Shown piece after piece: positions 1 to 7,964 of a stretch of DNA of 64,000 nt. The stretch is from a bacterium YEK0313. Lineage in GTDB: Bacteria > Pseudomonadota > Alphaproteobacteria > Rhizobiales > Phreatobacteraceae. The notes under the pieces were generated by a model. That model made no database searches. It worked only from the letters and a program-made list of their open reading frames with translations, and had not been told where the DNA came from. The first letter of the stretch is position 1. Each line of letters opens with the position of its first letter. The translations under genes and the position numbers were made by a program. Location of the stretch: NCBI GenBank assembly GCA_000751295.2, contig CCMO02000001.1, forward strand, positions 3,376,615-3,440,614. Direction: 5' to 3'.

Positions 1-33
1 GATGATCGAGCGGGTCGTCCAACCGGAGACCAA

Positions 34-1632
34 CTAGGCCGTGCGGAAACGTGCAAGTTCCTTGCCCGTGCTGGCGTGATGGGCGTGCACAGTACAGACG
101 AGGCACGAGTCATATGAGCGACAAACATGCCCGACCTCTACAGGATCATTCACGTCGGCAACCGGAGTTCCGATGAGCGCTTGCTCGATCGGGCCAAGTT
201 CACCACGGTCGGAACGCGGACCGACGTTCCAGGTCGTTGGCGTAATGATCTGGTAGTTCTTGATCTTCCCGCCCTGCACCTCGATCCAGTGACAAAGGGC
301 GCCGCGGATCGCCTCGGTGGCGCCCCAGCCCCGCCCATCCTTTTCCGTCGGTTTGACATACCAGGGATCGTTCAGCCGGAATTCGCGCAGGGCATGCTCG
401 GCTTGCCGATAGAGCTTCACGCCTTCATGCATGCGGGCGAAATGACGCAGCATGACGCTTGCGCCTCCGAGTTTCCTATACATGTCGAGCACCAGCGGAT
501 CGTGATGCTGCCAGCGTTCTCCGTGCGGTCCGCCAGCAATGAGCTGGCGCGCCAGCGGACCGGCTTCGAGCCTGCCGTTCTGGTCGTGGCGAACGGCCGT
601 CGCCCATGAATATTGCTTAGTGTGATCGACGGGGTTTTTGCCAACCGGCTTGGTGACTCGGTCGAAGGGGTGTTTGCCGCTCTGTTCATCGTACCAGGCA
701 TGCATCAGATCCTCGCGGGTGTGAATCTGATCCATCAGCTTATGGGTGTCACTGGCGCCATCATAAACACCGCTCTTCATGATCACCGCCGCATTGCGGC
801 CCTCGATCGTCGGGCGGTTGTACTTGTCCTCATGAGGCAGATATCCCCAGGACACGTATTTTCCGTGGCCCTTGCCGTATTTGTCGACGCCGATGTCCTG
901 GCTCATGCGCCAGAACATCCCGAGGTCTGAGTTGGCATGCTCGGGCCGCTCGTCTAGCCACGCCATGAAGTCGTCGTAGGATTTGATTTCCTCGTAGCGC
1001 TCGAAGGAGCAGCCAAGCCATACCGGCTCCATCCAGTTGCGCCGGAAATGCTCCAGAATCGACCAGGCGCGGGTGACGTCAGTCAGCGTGGGCGCGCACA
1101 TCACCCCGCCAGGGACCATGAAACTCGAATGCGGCCACTGGCCACCGAGAAGCGCATAAATTTCGACGGGACGGCCCGAAATCGTAACGCCGAGCTCGTA
1201 GTTGGTACCCGTGTATGGTGACCATCGCCGAACCGCCTCCTCGTAATATTTGGAGCGCGAGTAGTTCTTGTGCGTGTAGTCGATCATGAAGAGGCCGTAA
1301 TGGTGCCTGGGAAGGCTCTGCAGGCTCTCTGCGATCTGTCCGAGATTGCGCGCGAGGATGGCGTTGCGGGGAACCTCGGTCTTCCACGCGGTGTCGAGCG
1401 CCCAGGCGGCGCAAGTCAGATGCGAGGCGCCGCAGATGCCACACGCGCGTGGCGTCACTACGAGTCCCGCTTGAGGATCCTTGTCGCGAAGGATCACCTC
1501 GAAGCCGCGGAAGAGTTCGGCCTGGGTCCACGCATTAACGACGACGCCGTTCTGGATATCGACGCGCACGTCGAGGTCGCCCTCGACGCGTCCGACGGGT
1601 GAAATATCAAGCGTTTGAACTGCTGCGGACAT
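34..1632 (-). CDS. hhyL: [NiFe]-hydrogenase large subunit, group 1h-like
   Basis: Large subunit carrying the NiFe(CN)2CO active site for H2 oxidation. The N-terminal ligand motif RACGICGASH lies near residue 62 and the C-terminal motif DSCLVCTVH near residue 508, so all four cysteine ligands are present. At 532 residues it has normal length. The 16 residues after CTVH (AHHAS...RFRTA) resemble the removable tail of an immature large subunit. The start at 1632 has AAGAGG about 10 bases upstream. It follows the small subunit by 46 bases in one operon. Motif wording and the leaderless partner suggest the high-affinity group 1h (group 5, actinobacterial-type) enzymes, known for scavenging atmospheric H2. 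Assignment to that subgroup is from memory of the family and needs a phylogeny. Maturation genes (hyp, protease) are not in the window and may lie beyond the left edge. Confidence 0.93.
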   Translation of the reverse strand: MSAAVQTLDISPVGRVEGDLDVRVDIQNGVVVNAWTQAELFRGFEVILRDKDPQAGLVVTPRACGICGASHLTCAAWALDTAWKTEVPRNAILARNLGQIAESLQSLPRHHYGLFMIDYTHKNYSRSKYYEEAVRRWSPYTGTNYELGVTISGRPVEIYALLGGQWPHSSFMVPGGVMCAPTLTDVTRAWSILEHFRRNWMEPVWLGCSFERYEEIKSYDDFMAWLDERPEHANSDLGMFWRMSQDIGVDKYGKGHGKYVSWGYLPHEDKYNRPTIEGRNAAVIMKSGVYDGASDTHKLMDQIHTREDLMHAWYDEQSGKHPFDRVTKPVGKNPVDHTKQYSWATAVRHDQNGRLEAGPLARQLIAGGPHGERWQHHDPLVLDMYRKLGGASVMLRHFARMHEGVKLYRQAEHALREFRLNDPWYVKPTEKDGRGWGATEAIRGALCHWIEVQGGKIKNYQIITPTTWNVGPRSDRGELGPIEQALIGTPVADVNDPVEVGHVCRSYDSCLVCTVHAHHASTGKELARFRTA

Positions 1633-1678
1633 GGTTTTCTTGACCTCTTTGAATGGATGCGGACGGGGCGCGGGGCGA

Positions 1679-2641
1679 TCAAACGACGAAGATGTCTTCT
1701 TCAGCCCACCGCGGTGAGGCTGCTTTGGCGGCGGCCGTCAGCTTGATGTAACCGGTCTTGTCCACGCCTGCCGGCATGTCCTTCGGTACGCCCATGACGG
1801 TCTGGGTTTTGAAGACAGTGCCCGGGGCGAGGTCAAAGAAGGGAAACTCCGGCTCGGTGCAGCCCAGGCAGGGCATGCCGGAGCGAGTCTTGGAGGATTG
1901 ACGATTCCACAAGATGCGATTGCAGGGCGAATGCGTCATCGGCCCTCGGCACCCAAGGTCATAGAAGAGGCAGCCCTTGCGCTGGCCGAATTCGGTCGCC
2001 GAAACCTTGTAGGCGAAGTGCATGTTGCGGGTGCAGCCGGTCTGGGTAAACGAGGTGAAGAAGGTCTTCGGCCGCTGGAATTCATCGAGCGCCAGATCGC
2101 CCGCGCGGCCGGTTGCCACCGCCACGACGATTTGCGTGATCCAGTCGGGATGGGCGGGACAGCCCGGCACATTGATCACTGGAAGGCCGGCTTTGGACTT
2201 ATAATCCTTGCCAAGGAAACCGCCTTGACTACGCTTCAGGAATTGGAGTCCCTGGCTTTCGGAGGGGTTTGGCGCTGTGGCTGGAATGCCCCCCCACGTC
2301 GCACAGTCGCCAATGGCGACCACGAAGTTTGCCACCTTGGATAGATCATGAACCCAATCCCGCATGGGACGGCCGGCGAAGCGATTCCATTCACCGGTGC
2401 CGTTCGGCGCATTGACCACCGTTCCCTCGAAAACGAAAATGTCGAGCGGCAGTTGGCCAGACGTCAGGGCCCGCAGCATCTTCTGGAGATTTTCACCAAG
2501 CTCGAGACCCAACGAAGGGTGCCACAGCACGTTGATGCCGAAGTCCGTTACAAGGTCGCAGACACTTGGTTCCTCCGCATTTAGGAACGACATCGTGTTG
2601 CCGGAGCAGGCCCCACCCTGGAGCCACAAAAGATTCGCCAT
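1679..2641 (-). CDS. hhyS: [NiFe]-hydrogenase small subunit, group 1h-like
   Basis: Electron-transfer subunit that carries Fe-S clusters from the NiFe site to an acceptor. The protein begins MANLLWLQGGACSGNTMSF. The usual small-subunit CTGC motif is replaced by CSGN, an alteration associated with group 1h enzymes, where one proximal-cluster ligand is not cysteine. Further cysteine clusters occur in the C-terminal third (CTRNMHF, CLFYDLGCRGP, CNRILWN, CLGC). There is no Tat twin-arginine leader, so the enzyme should be cytoplasmic or attached to the inner face of the membrane. I chose the start at 2641 because GGGAGGAG lies 7 bases upstream. A longer frame to 2689 exists but has no ribosome site. 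The sigma-54 promoter at 2704-2719 drives this gene and hhyL. Confidence 0.92.
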   Translation of the reverse strand: MANLLWLQGGACSGNTMSFLNAEEPSVCDLVTDFGINVLWHPSLGLELGENLQKMLRALTSGQLPLDIFVFEGTVVNAPNGTGEWNRFAGRPMRDWVHDLSKVANFVVAIGDCATWGGIPATAPNPSESQGLQFLKRSQGGFLGKDYKSKAGLPVINVPGCPAHPDWITQIVVAVATGRAGDLALDEFQRPKTFFTSFTQTGCTRNMHFAYKVSATEFGQRKGCLFYDLGCRGPMTHSPCNRILWNRQSSKTRSGMPCLGCTEPEFPFFDLAPGTVFKTQTVMGVPKDMPAGVDKTGYIKLTAAAKAASPRWAEEDIFVV

Positions 2642-2703
2642 TGAGTTTCTCCTCCCGATAGCCGCCGATCGTTGAACGCATGAAGGCACCTAAATGGGCG
2701 TTA

Positions 2704-2719
2704 AGCAAATCCCGTGCCA
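2704..2719 (-). promoter_or_regulatory. sigma-54 (-24/-12) promoter of the hydrogenase operon
   Basis: On the minus strand the sequence reads TGGCACG-GGAT-TTGCT, with the invariant GG and GC separated by exactly 10 bases. This is a full match to the RpoN consensus TGGCACG-N4-TTGCW. It lies 63 bases upstream of the hhyS start. The NtrC-family activator with an intact GAFTGA loop encoded just upstream is the obvious partner. Confidence 0.9.
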
Positions 2720-2785
2720 ATCTCTAAGGGAAGCAAAATACATCGAAATGTCAAGTATGTAAGGGCATTGCCACGACGGTCACAT

Positions 2786-2803
2786 TGCGGTCGCACTTCC
2801 GCA
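2786..2803. promoter_or_regulatory. candidate activator-binding dyad upstream of the sigma-54 promoter
   Basis: An interrupted palindrome TGCGG-N8-CCGCA sits about 67 bases upstream of the -24 element. NtrC-family activators bind dyads upstream of RpoN promoters, so this is a plausible site for the HoxA-like protein. Only five bases per arm match, and no known HoxA site was available for comparison. Confidence 0.3.
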
Positions 2804-2858
2804 GACCCTGCAAACCTTCTTGGCGGCTGTAAATTTAGTTTGGGATTTAGAGGGCGGT

Positions 2859-3086
2859 TTAGCCCTGTCTGTTTCCGCACACGGGGCAGGCGACCTCGAG
2901 CAAGTATCCGAACCAGATGCCTTGACAACGGCTGCACCAATGGCCCGTCGTCTGATGGGCTGGCGCCCCGAGGAGTTCAGCCATCTTCCCGGCGCCAAGA
3001 ACCTTTGCCGGTTTGGCTGCACCAGTTGGGGAAACGCGCGATTGGGGAAAGCGAACGACTTCGGAGGATTGTTCGTTCTTGATCAT
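2859..3086 (-). CDS. small zinc-ribbon protein between hoxA and hhyS
   Basis: A 75-residue protein. The N-terminal half is low in recognisable features. The C-terminal third carries two CxxC knuckles, HWCSRCQGIWFGYLL and CPVCGN, typical of a rubredoxin or zinc-ribbon fold binding one metal ion. The start at 3086 is preceded by ACAAGG and lies 4 bases after the hoxA stop codon, so the two are probably co-transcribed and translationally coupled. Its place between the activator and the hydrogenase genes suggests a role in regulation, electron transfer or maturation of this hydrogenase. I do not recognise a named family. A longer frame reaches 3203 but overlaps hoxA and has no ribosome site. Confidence 0.72.
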   Translation of the reverse strand: MIKNEQSSEVVRFPQSRVSPTGAAKPAKVLGAGKMAELLGAPAHQTTGHWCSRCQGIWFGYLLEVACPVCGNRQG

Positions 3087-3090
3087 CTCG

Positions 3091-4542
3091 CTAGCCTTGT
3101 TGCTCGAGGTTGTAGCGCTTGATCTTGTTTGAAAGTCCAACGCGCGATAGGCCAAGTTCAGCGGCTGTGCGGCTTTGGTTCCAGTGGTTGCGCAACAGCG
3201 CACTTCCGACGATCTGCTTCTCCAGACTTTCTACTCGATCCTTCAAGGTCGCGCCTTCGGGTACAAAGCCACGTGGTCCATCGCTTCGACTGCGCGCCGC
3301 GGCAGATGCCAACAACGAAGCCGACATATTGCGCGTGGTGATGTATTCGCCGTCCTTGGCCAATGCAACCATGCGCCGGATTTCGTTCTCAAGCTCACGG
3401 ACATTGCCGGGGAAGTCGCAAGCGGAAAGCTTCTCGATCGTGCTCGCTGTGATGCCGAGGATCTTCCGACCCATCCCATCGGCATGCTTCGCGGCGAAGA
3501 ATTCGGAAAGGGGCGCGATATCGTCGCGGCGCTCACGAAGCGGAGGCACCTCAAGCTCGAAACCTTTGAGGCGGAAATAGAGATCCTGGCGAAATTCCCG
3601 CCGGGCGACCATGTCTTTGAGCGACCTGTTCGAGGCGGCAATGATGCGAACGCTACAGTGCTCGACTTTGTCAGAGCCAAGCGGTTTGACCTCGCCCTCC
3701 TGGAGAAAGCGCAGCAGGCTCACCTGGAAAGATGGGGACACCTCCGAAATCTCGTCGAGGAATACCGTGCCGCCATCGGCGGCGCGAAAGAGGCCGAGGC
3801 GGTCGGAGATGGCGCCGGTGAAGGCGCCGCGTTTATGGCCGAACAATTCTGATTGCAGCAAGTCGTCCGGCATGCCGCCGCAGTTCTGGATGAGGAGCGG
3901 GCTCGTGCGTCGTGGCGAATTGTAATGGATAGCGCGCGCCAAAAGCTCCTTGCCCGTTCCGGTCTCACCCTGAATCAAGATCGGCAATTCTGTTGTGGCG
4001 GCTTGTTTGGCCAAATCACACAGCTCTGCCATTTTCTCGCTGGCATAGACGAGCTTTTCGAATTGGTGGCTTTCGGGCCTGAAGAGGAGATCCCGGCGCT
4101 CGCCTAATCTGAGTACGTCACCGGAGATCTTGAACTCCCGCGAAAGAATGCGGTGGCGGCGGGCGAGTTCGCGAGCTTCAAGCGCCCGCTCGACGACGAG
4201 GCCGAGCTGCGTTGCGTCGAGCGGGGTGAGCAAGAACTGGTAGATCGCGGCCTTGGTCAATGTGCCGTAGGATAGAGGCGATCCCCCCGTGGCTACATAT
4301 ACCCGCATGATTTCCGGGTGGGACACGCGCAACCTGGTCAGAAAATCCAGGCCAATGGACTCGTCCTTCCGATCTTCGGCAACGGCAAGATCGACATGGA
4401 TGCCGCTCATCGTGGTCAGCGCTTCGGCTACAGAGCCGACAAGCACCACGCGATAGGCATAGCGCTCGGACAGGACGTCAAGGCAGTCCGTCCAATCGCC
4501 TCCCCGCCGAGCTACGATGAGGACCGTACCAGAGTGCTCCAT
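3091..4542 (-). CDS. hoxA: HoxA/HupR-like NtrC-family activator with degenerate receiver
   Basis: Sigma-54-dependent activator of 483 residues: receiver domain 1-125, AAA+ ATPase about 165-395, Fis-type helix-turn-helix about 440-480. The ATPase is intact: Walker A GETGTGK (192-198), GAFTGA sigma-54 loop (239-244), then FLDEIS and ESEL-type motifs. The receiver is not: the N-terminal acidic pair is AR (11-12), the phospho-aspartate position aligns with Glu56 next to Asp57, and the conserved lysine is Thr106 (LLTP). HoxA/HupR proteins control hydrogenase genes, and several act in the unphosphorylated state. Here phosphorylation looks impossible, so control must come from elsewhere. The gene lies immediately upstream of the zinc-ribbon and hydrogenase genes. 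Confidence 0.88.
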   Translation of the reverse strand: MEHSGTVLIVARRGGDWTDCLDVLSERYAYRVVLVGSVAEALTTMSGIHVDLAVAEDRKDESIGLDFLTRLRVSHPEIMRVYVATGGSPLSYGTLTKAAIYQFLLTPLDATQLGLVVERALEARELARRHRILSREFKISGDVLRLGERRDLLFRPESHQFEKLVYASEKMAELCDLAKQAATTELPILIQGETGTGKELLARAIHYNSPRRTSPLLIQNCGGMPDDLLQSELFGHKRGAFTGAISDRLGLFRAADGGTVFLDEISEVSPSFQVSLLRFLQEGEVKPLGSDKVEHCSVRIIAASNRSLKDMVARREFRQDLYFRLKGFELEVPPLRERRDDIAPLSEFFAAKHADGMGRKILGITASTIEKLSACDFPGNVRELENEIRRMVALAKDGEYITTRNMSASLLASAAARSRSDGPRGFVPEGATLKDRVESLEKQIVGSALLRNHWNQSRTAAELGLSRVGLSNKIKRYNLEQQG

Positions 4543-4637
4543 TCAAGAATCTTTTCAAGCTGCTTACTTTCTTTGCAGAATGGCGCAAGCGGCGATGGTA
4601 TGCAAGGAACTTGTCAAGAGAGAACGGCCAGAAGGCA

Positions 4638-5348
4638 TTACGGGTTCTCTAAACCTTCGGCCGGCGCTCTCGTGAAATGGGCAACGTCGAATCCGGTGAG
4701 ATCCGGCAAACACAGATCCGCTTCCGTGAAGTCCTCTCCCGTTGAGTATTGGCTTGGCGTAACGACGACCCGAAGCCCCGCCGATTTCGCGGAGAGCAGG
4801 CCGTTGCGCGAGTCCTCGAATGCGATGCAGTCCTTGGGCTCCAGGCCAAGCCGGTCCAGCGCAATCGTATAGATGTCGGGGGCCGGCTTCTTGCGCGGCG
4901 CCTCGTCGCCGGCGGCTATCACATCGAACACAGCGCCGGCCGGTTCGCCCCAGAACGCGACGCAAAGCGCATCGACATTCGGCAGGTTCGTCGTCGTCGC
5001 CACGGCGGTTTTGATCCCTTGGAGCTTGGCGAACTGGATGAGCTCCCGGACGCCGGGACGCAAGGGAACGCCGCCGCCGACGATGATATCGCCGTAAGCC
5101 TTGGTCTTTTGGCGATGCAGGCCGACGATGCTCTCATCCGACATGACAACTCCGGGGTATGCGCGCTCAAGAAAGGCACGGATCCGCTCTTTGCCGCCGG
5201 TGACCTTGAGGAGTTCCCCATAGAGCGGCGCGTCCCAGTGCCAATCAAGACCGGCGGCAGCGAATGTCGCATTGAAGGCCTGCCGATGGGCCTCCTCCGT
5301 CTCGGCAAGTGTGCCGTCAACGTCGAAAATGAAGGCAGCGGTCTTCAT
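4638..5348 (-). CDS. cbbY: CbbY-family HAD phosphatase
   Basis: Haloacid-dehalogenase hydrolase of 236 residues. The nucleophile motif DVDGTLAETEE lies at residue 9, followed by a helical cap (GKERIRAFLERAYPG), the TTTN threonine motif, and KKPAPDIY plus FEDSRNG near residue 175. CbbY proteins dephosphorylate xylulose-1,5-bisphosphate, a misfire product that inhibits RuBisCO. The start at 5348 overlaps the cbbZ stop as ATGA. It is the last gene of the cbb operon. The frame is open upstream to 5558, but that part antiparallels cbbZ codons and is not coding. Confidence 0.88.
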   Translation of the reverse strand: MKTAAFIFDVDGTLAETEEAHRQAFNATFAAAGLDWHWDAPLYGELLKVTGGKERIRAFLERAYPGVVMSDESIVGLHRQKTKAYGDIIVGGGVPLRPGVRELIQFAKLQGIKTAVATTTNLPNVDALCVAFWGEPAGAVFDVIAAGDEAPRKKPAPDIYTIALDRLGLEPKDCIAFEDSRNGLLSAKSAGLRVVVTPSQYSTGEDFTEADLCLPDLTGFDVAHFTRAPAEGLENP

Positions 5349-6007
5349 CGTCTGCCGACCCCCTGCAGCACGTAATCCGAAAGATCGTCGAAGTGATCGA
5401 ACACGTACACCGGTTCGAAGGCGTCGACGGATTCCCGGAGATACCCCCCGGAGAACAGCGCGAACGGAACCTTCGCGCGGAATGCGGTTTCGGCGTCGAT
5501 CTCGCTGTCGCCGACATAGAGCGCGGAAGTTTCGTCCGCGCCGAGCCGGTCCAAGCAATGGAGCAGGGGAGCGGGGTCGGGTTTGAGCTGCGGCACCGTG
5601 CCTTCCCCCACGAGGGCGCCGACGAAGCGCATAAGCCCGAGCTCTTTGAGAATGGTGACGGCGAACTCAGGCGGCTTGTTCGTGCAGATGCCGAGCGCAA
5701 CCCCGGATGCGGCGAGCCGCTCGAGCGTCGGCTCGACGCCAGCGTAAGGCCGTGTCAGCTGCGCCGGGGCACGCGCATAGTGCTTCCGGAACCGGGCGAG
5801 CGCGCTATCGAAATCGTCCGCAGGGCCGCCGGTCGCATCGAGGCACCGCGCGACCAATGCCGGCACGCCGTTGCCGACGAAACCGGCGACACGCTCAAGC
5901 GTCAGGGGCGGCCGCCCAAGGTCGCCGAGCATCCGGTTCGCCGCAGCATGGAGATCCGGCGCACTGTCGATCAGCGTGCCGTCAAGGTCGAAAACGATCG
6001 CTTTCAT
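5345..6007 (-). CDS. cbbZ: phosphoglycolate phosphatase
   Basis: HAD phosphatase of 220 residues, close to the usual size for Gph/CbbZ. DLDGTLIDSAPDL is at residue 7, the cap carries GNGVPALV, the middle holds CTNKP, and KPDPAPLLHCLDRL followed by YVGDSEID supplies the lysine and magnesium-binding residues. It removes phosphate from 2-phosphoglycolate, the product of RuBisCO oxygenation, and so starts photorespiratory salvage. Both ends overlap neighbours by ATGA. Confidence 0.9.
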   Translation of the reverse strand: MKAIVFDLDGTLIDSAPDLHAAANRMLGDLGRPPLTLERVAGFVGNGVPALVARCLDATGGPADDFDSALARFRKHYARAPAQLTRPYAGVEPTLERLAASGVALGICTNKPPEFAVTILKELGLMRFVGALVGEGTVPQLKPDPAPLLHCLDRLGADETSALYVGDSEIDAETAFRAKVPFALFSGGYLRESVDAFEPVYVFDHFDDLSDYVLQGVGRR

Positions 6008-7236
6008 CTTTTGGTTCCCGACGAAGTCGGCGGCTGGGTGCTCAAACTCGACTTTTCCTCCTCGCCCGAAACATCGACAAGCTCGAAATCGATTGTGACG
6101 CGATCTGGAGCTGTCGGCCGGAACACCTTGTCGGCATAGCCGACGTGATCAGGGTGATCGCGGTAGCTGGCGACGACCTCGGGGGATGCGAAGCGGATGA
6201 GCCAGCACAAGAGATATGGTGCATCCGTTCGCAGCGCGCGCCCGGCCAGCACATTGCGCACACCGGGGATTGCGCCAAGCGCCTCAACGCCCTGCGCCGC
6301 AAAAGCGCTCCAGTCTACGTTCTGCCCGCCGTCGCGCAGGTTGTAGACGACGACATGCTCGACTTCGCGCCAACGACGGCAAGCGGCCGACGCGGCGCCA
6401 GCGCGTCCCGCGGCTCCGAACAGCCGGCAAGTCCGCTCGACCTCGGCGCGAACAGCCCCCCGAACGCCGTGGATGAGTGCGGTGTCGGCCGGCGAGTCCT
6501 TGCTTTCCGCTTCCTCTACTATCGAACGCGCCGCGGCGTCGGCGAGGCCGGTAAAGTAGTTGATCTTGGCGACACCGTTTGCGGCGAGCATCCCGTACTG
6601 GTCGTCGCTCAAGCCGGTCCCGCCATGGATGACGAGTGGAATGTGCAGGGCACTGCTGAGCGCGGACAGACGTTCGAAGTCGAGTCGCGGTGCGCCGCGT
6701 AGACGGCCGTGGACGGTGCCGATGGAGATCGCAAGGCAATCCACAGGCGTTTCCGCGATGTACCGCTCGGCGTCCGCGAGCGAAGTGAGCTGCATCGCGC
6801 GGGGATGTTTTTCTGCGTCCTCCCCCTCGACGCCAGGCACATAGCCGAGCTCGCCCTCCACCCTTACGCCGCAGCGGCGGGCAAGGCGGACGACCTCGCG
6901 CGTGGCCTTGATGTTGTCCTCAAGCGACGATAGCGACGCGTCGACCATGACATTGTTGCAGCCGAGCCGAATCGCCCGTTCGACCGTCGCGAGAGAGTGC
7001 CCGTGGTCGAGATGGATAGCAACCGGCACCCGGGCGCGGCGCGCGGCATCCACGACCACCGGCATGAGGCACTCGAAATCGAAATGATCGAAATGGGACT
7101 CGGCCAGGCTCGCGATCACCGGGGCGCGGCAGCCCTCGGCGCCGTCCAGCACAGCCTCTAGAAAAGCTGTGTCCACGACATCATAGGCGCCGATGGCGTA
7201 TCGCTCACAATGGGCGTGCCGAAGCAGGTCGCTCAT
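6004..7236 (-). CDS. class II aldolase fused to a Dabb domain
   Basis: A 410-residue two-domain protein. Residues 1-285 are a class II (zinc) fructose-bisphosphate/tagatose-bisphosphate-type aldolase with HLDHGHS near residue 76, VEGELGYVPG, SIGTVHG and VIHGGTGLS. Residues about 295-395 form a Dabb (stress-responsive alpha-beta barrel) domain ending with the hallmark HPDHVGYADKVFRP. A canonical class II aldolase (cbbA) is already present in the operon, so this one probably acts on another substrate, for example sedoheptulose bisphosphate or a damaged sugar phosphate; that is inference. I chose ATG at 7236 because it forms ATGA with the rpe stop; a TTG at 7242 is possible. Confidence 0.85.
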   Translation of the reverse strand: MSDLLRHAHCERYAIGAYDVVDTAFLEAVLDGAEGCRAPVIASLAESHFDHFDFECLMPVVVDAARRARVPVAIHLDHGHSLATVERAIRLGCNNVMVDASLSSLEDNIKATREVVRLARRCGVRVEGELGYVPGVEGEDAEKHPRAMQLTSLADAERYIAETPVDCLAISIGTVHGRLRGAPRLDFERLSALSSALHIPLVIHGGTGLSDDQYGMLAANGVAKINYFTGLADAAARSIVEEAESKDSPADTALIHGVRGAVRAEVERTCRLFGAAGRAGAASAACRRWREVEHVVVYNLRDGGQNVDWSAFAAQGVEALGAIPGVRNVLAGRALRTDAPYLLCWLIRFASPEVVASYRDHPDHVGYADKVFRPTAPDRVTIDFELVDVSGEEEKSSLSTQPPTSSGTKR

Positions 7237-7964
7237 GTCCAATGTCCACGAGTGCCATCGGCTTCCGCCACCTTTCTCTGCGCCGCAGTCGCAGCTTCAC
7301 GGATGGCCAAGATGTTCCGCCCATAGGGTGCAGGGTCGGCAGCCGATCCGCCTTTGAAGACAGCTGATCCTGCGACCAACACGTCGGCGCCAGCGGCTGC
7401 GACGAGCGGCGCCGTCGCGGGCGTTACACCGCCATCAACCTCGATATGAATAGGCCGGTCGCCAACCATCTCGCGCAAACGGCGGATCTTCGGGACCATG
7501 GCCTCGATGAAGCTTTGCCCGCCGAAGCCGGGGTTGACGGTCATCACGAGGACCAGGTCGATCCGGTCGAGGACGAATTCGATCGCTTCCGCTGGCGTGG
7601 ACGGGTTAAGCGAGACGCCCGCTTTAGCGCCGGCGGCGCGGATGGCTTGCAAGGTCCGGTCAAGATGCGGGCCAGCCTCGACATGTGCGGTGATGACGTC
7701 GGCGCCCGCCTCGGCGAATGCGTGAATGTAGGGGTCCACTGGAGTGATCATCAAATGTACATCCATGACCGTCTTCACGTGCGGCCGGATGGCCCTGCAG
7801 AGTTGCGGGCCAAAGGTAATGTTCGGTACGAAATGGCCGTCCATCACGTCGACATGCACCCAATCGCAGCCTTGTGCTTCGATAGCGCGGCATTCGGCAC
7901 CGAAAGCGGCGAAGTCGGCGCTGAGGATGGAAGGTGCGATCTTGATGGAGCGATCGAACGTCAT
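7233..7964 (-). CDS. cbbE: ribulose-phosphate 3-epimerase
   Basis: TIM-barrel epimerase of 243 residues interconverting xylulose-5-phosphate and ribulose-5-phosphate for RuBP regeneration. Diagnostic segments: SILSADFAAFG, VDVMDGHFVPNITFG (metal and catalytic Asp), VHLMI, MTVNPGFGGQSFI and VDGGV. The start overlaps the cbbX stop by ATGA and the stop overlaps the aldolase-Dabb start. The C-terminal tail after the barrel (about 20 residues, AAQRKVAEADGTRGHWT) is somewhat longer than usual. Confidence 0.93.
   Translation of the reverse strand: MTFDRSIKIAPSILSADFAAFGAECRAIEAQGCDWVHVDVMDGHFVPNITFGPQLCRAIRPHVKTVMDVHLMITPVDPYIHAFAEAGADVITAHVEAGPHLDRTLQAIRAAGAKAGVSLNPSTPAEAIEFVLDRIDLVLVMTVNPGFGGQSFIEAMVPKIRRLREMVGDRPIHIEVDGGVTPATAPLVAAAGADVLVAGSAVFKGGSAADPAPYGRNILAIREAATAAQRKVAEADGTRGHWT

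Noticed and set aside
1..33. Start of a further gene left of hhyL
   Set aside because: Only 33 bases are available; nothing can be assigned.
4560..4637. Sigma-70 promoter for hoxA from a TTGACA at 4612-4617 (minus strand)
   Set aside because: A perfect -35 hexamer is present but no acceptable -10 lies 16-18 bases downstream.
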